This document shows positions 56,951 through 64,000 of a stretch of 64,000 bases of DNA, piece by piece. The stretch spans positions 40,955,001 to 41,019,000 of the forward strand of contig CM027378.1 of NCBI GenBank assembly GCA_015680905.1, in the 5' to 3' direction. A model generated the notes under the pieces. The model was not told the origin of the DNA. It saw nothing but the letters and a program-made list of their open reading frames with translations, and ran no database searches. Source of the stretch: Coptis chinensis (taxonomy: Eukaryota > Streptophyta > Magnoliopsida > Ranunculales > Ranunculaceae). The translations under genes and the position numbers were made by a program. Position 1 is the stretch's first letter. Each line of letters starts with the position of its first letter.

Positions 56951-58080
56951 ATGGCTCAAAGACGTCAGATTTTGCCGGAGCACGCGTTTATTGCCGACTA
57001 CTTCGCGCCGTTTTACGATGATGAGATGGTTAGGAGAGATTGGAGTGGCTTGTGGTACTCGACAGATGATTTTTTCCACGAAGTTTTGGTCTGACAATTT
57101 TATAAAACGAGGAGTTGGATGGGAATAGAATTTTTGTTAAGGTGGCTGGGAGGAGGAGAGAAGTATCTACTAGGTTGTTGGCTGAGATTTTAGGCATTCT
57201 GCCTAGACGCCATCTCGATGCCACATTACAGGATTCCCAATTTACTGGGGTTGAGCCTTTGATGAACGCAACTGTTTCGAAAGGGAACTGCAATGCGAGC
57301 TCGCATTGTGTTCGCCAGTAGTCTCTCAGGACCAACCAGCTGGCTATAGCTCAGTGGATTGGTAGAAATGTTGTAGGGAAGGAGAAAGTCAGCGACATCG
57401 ATCAGAACTGCCTTCACGTTCTATGGATACTCCAAGAGCAGAAGTATGAATTCTGTATTTTGGAGTTTTTGAGTAACATGATTAGGGGAGTAGGGAAGAG
57501 TATTGCACCTCTCCTTGTTTTGATAACGAAGATCATGATAACCTTGAGAGCGACTCCGACGTCTGATAGGATTTGCCTGAAAGAGCACCAAAATCCTCAT
57601 ATTTATACGGAGTGTATCCAAAAAGTTTGGAGGTTGCCTGAAGAGAGGGTAGTTGAAGAGGATGACTCGGAGGATGAGGAGGACACGGCATGTTTTGATG
57701 CCGATGCCTTGGAGAGGTGTAGGTCAGATGCAGAACGTATGACTGTGATTCATCATGGCATGCGTTCTCTCAATTCTATTTGTGAAGACCTCTGGACTAG
57801 GTAGGCTACCATGCATTATAACTTTAAGACTCGTGCCCAATGCGAGGATGAGTGGTAGGAACAGACGAGGGCCGAGATGGAAGCTCAGCGCAAGTTCTGA
57901 GATGATATGCTTGCATGCTTTCCACCCCAGGGGGGTGCTTCTTCTGAGGAGCAGTCTGTGAGGCACGAGCGTCGTCGCCGCAGGACGGACGGCTCTGGCC
58001 CATCAAGAGCTCAGGAGCCATCACCTTCCCATGTGCCTTCCACTACCAGCAGCGAGTGGTTTAGGAATATTATGAGTTGA
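56951..58080 (+). pseudogene. Athila third ORF, first module (Transposase_32-like protein)
   Basis: ATG 56951 (MAQRRQILPEHAFIADYF) opens a frame that shifts twice near 57095 and 57127. It then runs with few stops (about 57319, 57802, 57857, 57898) to 58078. The central part (VKVAGRRREVSTRLLAEILG, TNQLAIAQWIGRNV, LHVLWILQEQKYEFCILEF) follows the pattern of plant proteins usually labelled 'Athila ORF1' or 'putative plant transposon protein'. An acidic stretch (EEDDSEDEED) and an arginine-rich part (RHERRRRRTDG) precede the end. No signal peptide or membrane segment is visible, so it does not look like a classical envelope protein. Confidence 0.7.
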
Positions 58081-58650
58081 TGTTGTTTTGTATTTGCTTT
58101 TTATTTAGTTCGGATGTTAATTTATGAATTCCGTAGTTAAATTTGAAATTGATTGTTAAATGTTGTTTGAATTTCAGTTTTAATATAATGTTGGTTCTTT
58201 TCAAATTGTGCATTGTTTTTATCGTTAATCCCACCTTCCCGAATTGTTTGTGGGTGGTATTATTTACTCTAGCATGATTTGTGATATGATCTTCCAATTT
58301 AGAATTTGTGTTGGAGTAAGGGTTGAGAATATTGTCGATATGGGCAAGGTTATGAATAGGTATTGTGGTAGGATGAAATCTTGATAAGTTAGGCAGTTTC
58401 TATCCTAAATTCAATCTAAAAGATATTAGGGTTGTTTTAGAATCCAGAATGCGAGTTGTTTCCATTTTCGGTTTTGAAATTTTTTTTGTTTCCGGAAATT
58501 GCCTTAAAGCTTTTTGGCAACTTCCCGATTTGTTTTAGCAACTTAAAACCTATAAAAACTTCATTCATTCTACACTCACAACCCATACTACACCTCACTT
58601 CCATCTCTCATCTTTCACTCCCATGTTTATCATTTTTCTTTTCCATTTTA
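58081..58650 (+). other. Spacer between the two Athila third-ORF modules
   Basis: AT-rich, no coding signal. A C/T-rich stretch at 58560-58650 precedes the GC-rich array. Confidence 0.4.
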
Positions 58651-58654
58651 GTAA

Positions 58655-58935
58655 TTCAGCAGCTCGGAGAGCGCCCGCACCCCAGTGGAGCGCTACCTGT
58701 GCCCTAGGCACTGTCAGCCAGAATTTCATCAAAGCGCTACCCGCGCCCTACCAAGCCTAGAGCTGAGCGCGACCTGCGCCCACAACATAGGAATTCCAGT
58801 TTTCAACCTGAGCGCGACCCGCGCCCATCCCAAGCAAAAAGTGAGTGCGCCCTGCGCCCAAGTGCCTGGAACTTAAAAATCACCAAGGCGCACCCCTACC
58901 CAGGCATAGGTAGAGTGCACCCCGTGCCCAGAACC
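58655..58935 (+). repeat. GC-rich motif array, second occurrence in Athila
   Basis: Repeated words GAGCGCGACCTGCGCCC, GAGCGCTACCCGCGCCC, GAGTGCGCCCTGCGCCC and GCCTGGAACT occur every 35-60 bp, as in the leader at 49905-50165. The stretch is far more GC-rich than its surroundings. Confidence 0.8.
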
Positions 58936-59011
58936 CCGTGGGCAAGAAAAATTCCAATTTTTTGTGGGCTGTTCCAGGATCGTTGCAGTTGTTCTAGAGA
59001 GTAGTTTTGTG

Positions 59012-59932
59012 ATGACTTCTTTTATAGTAATACAGGAGCAGTCTTCCGAACACTTGTTGGGGAGCGAGACTTATGGACATTAATTCCGCGAAAGGATCAT
59101 GCAGTTCGGATGGAGGCATCTTCTGGTAAGTGAAGACGACTCATATTCACCTAAGCTTACTGAATTTTTTTACAATAATGTTAAGTTCTATTGTAACTAG
59201 GATGAAGAACAAGAATTCTCCGTCACGGTTGATGACACACCACTAGAATTCAATAAGTATGTGGTAGCATTAGTTCCGGGAATACCAATACCTGATCCTA
59301 TTCAAACGTGGGGATATATGACCGATAATGCATACCTCTATGACTATACATATTTCCATGAGTATTATAGGGGAGGGGTATTTCATATAATGGACCAAGG
59401 GCGTTACAACATAGCCCTTGGTAGCCTGTCCCTAAATGTAGGCACCACTATGTTATTCATCCTGATGAATATTTTAGGGGATTGGCAGTTTACCTCTGTA
59501 AATAGTATTGTTGGTGACGTTTTCCTTGCTTTAGCTGAGGGACGTCGTTGATATGACATTCCCCGAGTATTAGTGGCTAGTCTTAAGAGAGCCTAAAGCA
59601 TGCGACATAAGTATCTTCTTATGCCTATTTTGGTTTGCCGCATCATGCTCCGTTGTCTACCTGAATTCTGTACCCAGTTCACAGATTGGAAAAGGGTTGA
59701 AGTCATGAGACCCACCAATTGGGTGGTTCGCTCATTTCGAGTATTGACTTGGCCAGGATGGCACGTGCAACCTCATTTGGTTGCTCCTTACACCCCATCA
59801 GACATAGTAACACTAAATAGGTTAGCACAAGTTGACAACACACGGCGGCAGGCTTGGCAAGTTACCATGACATGGCAGGATGCGAAGGAACCTCCTTTCT
59901 TTGGAGAGGGAGATGAGGAGGAAAATGCTTAA
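59012..59932 (+). pseudogene. Athila third ORF, second module (Transposase_32-like)
   Basis: One frame from ATG 59012 to 59932 has stops at about 59081, 59198, 59549 and 59594. Recognisable parts are LTEFFYNNVKFYC, FSVTVDDTPLEFNKYVVAL, GDWQFTSVNSIVGDVFLALA and MRHKYLLMPILVCRIM. These match the general pattern of Athila third-ORF proteins (short N-terminal 'FYNN' block, beta-rich 'V.V....L.F', helical C-terminus). It is diverged from the first module. No membrane segment stands out. Its function in the element is unknown. Confidence 0.6.
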
Positions 59933-61753
59933 ACGGGAGTTAAGGTTAGTTTTTATTTCAGTTAGTGTCTGCTTATGTCCCAAGCAATTTATTTCTCATT
60001 TAACCCATAACAGGTGGAACTCTTATAGAGTTGCGTCAGCTTTTCTTTTCTATATTAGTATGTTTAACCTTGTTTTGTAGATGTTCCAGAATTTCACGCA
60101 TTTCCATGGTATTTCTCTACCCTATTTATTTAAATAGTTTGGGGACAAAGCATGCTTCTTGTTTGGGGGGGGGGGGGGAGGGGGATAGAAACACGTGTAA
60201 TTAAGGCATCTGTTAGGATATAGATATGTATAGTATGCACTTGTTTTCTAGTTAAAAAAATCAAAAATTTTAAAAATATTAATAAAAGGTTTATGTTGTA
60301 CACTTAGGAATATTGGTATTGTTTTCCTTTTCTAGGCCCTTGATAATCTATAAATCTCACGTAGCTTTTGCATTAGAATAGTTTTTAGAAACTTAGGCTA
60401 ATATGTAGGTAATAATCCTTGCATCTATCTATAAATATGTTACATGAGTATCTATGATTGTTGGTAGTAAGTTTCTAAAATCTAGGCTAGAGTACTTATT
60501 CTACAAATCCTGTGAGAATATAGCTTAAAGCCTTATATGAGTGAATATTTGAGAAATGACACAAGGGAGAAGTAAAATCAGGATAGAGAAATCACACGTC
60601 CACTTGCTTGATTACTATACCATATCCTAAGCGAGAATTTAGGCCCTCTTTGGATCGATATAGACAGAAATTCAAACCTATGAATTATTTTCCACTAGTC
60701 GCCCCTCTGAGCCTTTCTTTAGCCTTTCATAAACCACAAATCCTTTACCCTGTTACAAAACAAAACAAAATAATAAAAAAAAAAAAAAAAAAAACCTACC
60801 CAATTCTTTGAATAAGTCTGAGAATAGAGATGAAGAATAGAAAAGAGAAGAACCTTTGAAATCAAGAATTCGTTAGTTGCTTCAGATGAGAAAAGTAAGT
60901 TTCCAACCAAATAAAAAATAAAATAAAAGAAAATAAAGAGTTAGAACTCCAAAAATAGAATCAAGGAGTCAAAAGCCAAAGAAAAAGAAAAAAAAATATG
61001 GCTAAGGATTGAAACAAAGTGTAGAAGCAAAAGTAAAGAACAAGGGTTTCTCTAGTTACATAATATGAAGCCTTTATTATATCAGACTTGTCCTTTTTGA
61101 ATATCCATTTCCTTCCTTCTTAAACCATCTCCTAATCCCCGCAACACCTAAAAAGCTCAATTAGGAATAGGTTAGTGTGATAGTAAGTGGCAGATGTGTT
61201 TGATCGACTCCAGCTTCCTTGTGTGTCATTGAGTTTGTAAGGTAAAGTGTGCCCACTACACACTGGAGTAGCGAAACTTGAGCTGAAAAATCAGAGTGGT
61301 TTTTGTCTTGACATTTATGTGAGGACTACTTAAGGACGCTATTCCGAGTTTTTAGAAACGGACCTGCTAGTTCATCTCATAGTATTACTCATTATAAATA
61401 CGTTTATTCGTAGATGATAGAGTTTTATGCATATATTAGCTTAGGTTTCGACTTGATTATTCTGTATTCATTGCTAGTGAGAGGTATAGATAATTGAGAC
61501 ATAGATAAGGAAACAATAGTTTTATTTTTGAGTCGTTGTAGTATAGATGAAGTTTGTGAGTACCTTTACTGGAAAACTCTCACGAGACTATAACTCGTCC
61601 ATTAGGGAATTCCTAGTGGTTTAAGGCCTTGTTGCATATGGTCAATGTAATCGCACTCGGCAAAACGAGATTAGTTAGAACTCAATTTTTGGTCACTTAT
61701 GCTAATTTCTCATATTTGCTTGAGGACAAGCAAAATGATATTTGCAAGTGGTT
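59933..61753 (+). other. 3' non-coding region of the Athila element
   Basis: It contains a run of 14 G followed by AGGGGG (60164-60184), an A run of about 20 (60775-60794) and many A-rich words. The bases just before the LTR (GCAAGTGGTT) are only weakly purine-rich. No coding signal. Confidence 0.5.
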
Positions 61754-63804
61754 TGATAAGAGCCAAAAACTGCAGTTTTAACCCCTTAACAATAATACTT
61801 TTAGACCAATTATGCGAGTAATAAATAAGAGTTAATGCTAATTACGTGTTTTTATTCATTTCAGGCATTGAAGTCAATTTTGTGCAGAAATGTGCCACTT
61901 TGGCGATATAAAGGAGCAAGGGTTGGTTGCTAAGAAGTTCTGTGATTAAAAGCCAAGATTCAAGGAGAAAAAGCCTTTGTAAAGCCCGGTCAGAAGCTAA
62001 AACGTCAAAGTCAACGCGGGCAGAAACATCACATAAAAGTCAGCAGAACTTCCTTAGATCGTATCTTTGGACTCAGGCCTTGGAATTGGGCATATCTTAT
62101 GTCAAAATGACCGGCTCGGAAAGCGCTTTCCAATGGTCTAAATCTTGATCTAATCCGAATAGTAAATGTGGACGAAAAGTCTGTTAAAGTCAAAGCCAGC
62201 TGAGAAGGGCCCTGTAAATTGAAGAAATTGGGCTTTGGGCTCGATTTTCCATCCCAAAACATGGATCCTCATCCCATGCACGAAAATGTGGATCTGGTCT
62301 CCTCTATTTCTGCACACAAGACTTAGCTCTTAAGTATCAATTAGCTTAGGATAGAAGGTAGCCATTAGAGCATAGTTTCTAGATCTAGTTTTGAGAATTT
62401 TAATTAGTTAATTAATTAGTTTTCATACCTTGTTTTAATTTAGATTATTGAATCATTGTTATTGTTTTATTAGATTAATAAAAATAGTTAAAGAGATTTT
62501 TTTGGACTTCCGAATACCGTATCTTTGGACTCAGGCCTCGGAATCGGGCGTACCTTATGTCAAAACGACCGGCTCAGAAAGAGATTTCTAATGGTCTAAA
62601 TCTTGACCCAATCATAGGAGCATAAGTAGACGAAAAGCCTATTGAAGTCAAAGCAAGCTGAAAAAGGCCCTATGGACTGAAGAAATTGGGCTTTGGGCTC
62701 GATTTTCCGGCCCAAAACATGGACCCTCAGCTCATGCACGAAAATGTGGATCTGGTCTCCTCCATTTCCACACACAATACTTAGCTCTTAAGTATCAATT
62801 AGCTTAGGATAGAAGGTGGCCATTAGAGAATAATCTAGATCTAGTTTTGAGTTTTATTCAATTAATTATTTTAGATCTTGTTTTTACTTTACAATAGATT
62901 AGTTAGAACAAGTAAATGATTAATTAAGAATCACATTTAGTTTTAAAATAAAGTATTCATCTTTAATTTCGATTTAGTTTATTGATTCAATTCTTGTTTA
63001 GTTTTAGTATTGTTAAATTCATAAATTAGTTGTCTTCAATTGCTAATTAGTTAATCAAAATCTAGTTTTAATTATTTAGTTATCAATTTCATTTCTTAGT
63101 TGTTAATTTAGATTTGAATCTATTGATTAGTTAAATTAGTAAAGTTAGAATCTTTATATGATGTCTAGTTTTAATTCAATTGGAAATGATAGTTTGATGA
63201 ATCAAGGTTAAACCTCCATTAGAGGGGTTTGATGAAACCTTGATGAAAACATGATTGTGTAGTGTAGAATCATTGTAAGAGTCTATTCCATTCTAGAAGG
63301 TCGTTGATTCGCCAGGAGAATGGGTTGGACTTCCTCACATGCTAGTTATGAATTGGTAGAGATGCCATGTATAATTAGGGATTAGAACGACCAATTCTTA
63401 CTATAAGAACGTAAAAATTGGATTATAACAATCTATGCTAGTTTATTAAGTTGGATTCAAGGTGGATTCAATTCCCCCCTAATTCTTATTCTAGATTCAA
63501 ACCTTAGTATTCCGTAGCATTTCATAGTTGAATCATCATAGTTAGTATCTTGTTCTTAGAATTCACATTGTAGTATAATCCCTTCGTAAAACTCTCATTC
63601 ACTTTGGTAGGATTGATAGTCGTAGAATACTTTGAATGCTAAAGAACTAGGAGTGGAACGAATATTCTATTCCAACTCTATTTTGATAGATTCGAGAGTA
63701 GAAATCTTTGATAAATATAGTATTCGTAAAAGTTTTAGTTTTACTTGCGTTTGAATTTCAACATTTATTCGTGAGTAGAACTAATCAATTTTTATCGTTT
63801 ATCA
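61754..63804 (+). repeat. 3' LTR of the Athila element (2051 bp, with internal duplication)
   Basis: It matches the 5' LTR end to end, but a segment of about 400 bp appears twice: 62046-62470 and again 62500-62880. Both begin near CTTCC..CGTATCTTTGGACTC and end near TCTAGATCTAGTTTTGAG. The single copy in the 5' LTR shows the duplication arose after, or by exchange after, insertion. Confidence 0.92.
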
Positions 63805-64000
63805 AAATCATTGGCCGTACCATATTACATCTTGTGTTGTGGTATGTTTTACTTTCTCTATATTTCTATTGCTTGTTTATGATAGTTATATCCATAGTTT
63901 AGGTTGTGGTTGTTGGTTGTAGGGAAAGATTAGATTTTTTATTGGAGTAGTAGATTGTCTTAAAACAAGCTATCTTAGAGGGGATCGATTGGTATCGTTT
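63805..64000 (+). repeat. 3' LTR of the copia element, right part (cut by the window end)
   Basis: It matches 5' LTR positions 43530-43725 (for example TCATTGGCC, TTACATCTTGTGTTGTGG and GGATCGATTGGTATCGTTT). About ten bases are missing at the end. Confidence 0.93.

Larger units (their letters stand above)
48156..63804 (+). mobile_element. Athila-lineage Ty3/gypsy retrotransposon, 15.6 kb
   Basis: Related LTRs (1607 and 2051 bp) start TGATAAGAGCC and end TTTATCA. A tRNA-Asp-like primer site follows the first LTR. Gag-pol runs 50519-55982, followed by two more ORFs in the position where Athila elements carry their third (envelope-position) gene. The flanking 5-mers ACATT and AAATC are a plausible decayed duplication of a site that reads GCATC in the intact copia LTR. 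Every gene has stops. Confidence 0.93.
42991..64000 (+). mobile_element. Ty1/copia LTR retrotransposon, Tork (Tnt1-like) lineage, split by Athila and cut by the window end
   Basis: 5' LTR 42991-43734, tRNA-Met primer site 43737, gag-pol 43855-47623, polypurine tract, then a 3' LTR that starts at 47673. That LTR is interrupted at 48155 by a 15.6-kb Athila element and resumes at 63805, reaching the window end about ten bases short of its terminus. Gene order protease, integrase, reverse transcriptase, RNase H defines Ty1/copia. Motif wording is closest to the Tnt1 group. Confidence 0.93.

Noticed and set aside
60164-60184. G-rich run as the Athila polypurine tract
   Set aside because: It is about 1.6 kb upstream of the 3' LTR, too far to prime plus-strand synthesis at the LTR.

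Overview
The window is repeat-dominated nuclear DNA of a flowering plant, most likely a eudicot, with no intact host gene. This rests on full LTR retrotransposons of the Ty1/copia (Tork/Tnt1-like) and Ty3/gypsy (Tat and Athila) lineages, an L1-type LINE with a plant-style RNase H domain, an En/Spm (CACTA) transposon with both tnpD- and tnpA-type genes, a Tourist-like MITE, and a higher-order satellite. The species could not be identified from the sequence.

Layout. (1) A satellite of about 55-bp monomers in a 19-monomer higher-order unit of about 1030 bp occupies 1-2350, 14855-15336 and 36365-37800. The three blocks are one array, split by two insertions. (2) A Tat-lineage element (2351-14854, minus strand, target duplication GTAAT) sits between monomers 5 and 6. 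It carries gag-pol, a 44-bp minisatellite, an F-box gene fragment, a possible kinase fragment and a spliced antisense gene. (3) A 5'-truncated LINE (15337-36364) sits between monomers 14 and 15. (4) Inside its RNase H domain lies an 18.2-kb CACTA element (17949-36133) with perfect 32-bp terminal inverted repeats and target duplication CAA. It contains a mitochondrial-looking segment, a fragment of an ABCB transporter gene, other possible gene pieces and decayed tnpD and tnpA genes. (5) An 86-bp tandem repeat (38210-40060) is split by an Athila-type solo LTR (38533-39854). (6) A LINE ORF1 remnant (40529 to about 42690) is split by a 489-bp MITE. (7) A Tnt1-like copia element starts at 42991 and runs past the window end. 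Its 3' LTR is split by a 15.6-kb Athila element (48156-63804).

How it fits together. The order of events can be read from who interrupts whom: satellite before Tat and LINE; LINE before CACTA; 86-bp array before solo LTR; LINE ORF1 before MITE; copia before Athila. Every element is broken by stop codons or frameshifts, although the Athila and Tat polyproteins keep long stretches in a single frame interrupted mainly by nonsense codons. No element looks capable of moving on its own. The most distinctive parts are the phased satellite, the multi-exon antisense gene in the Tat element, and the patchwork of host nuclear and organelle-like sequence inside the CACTA element.
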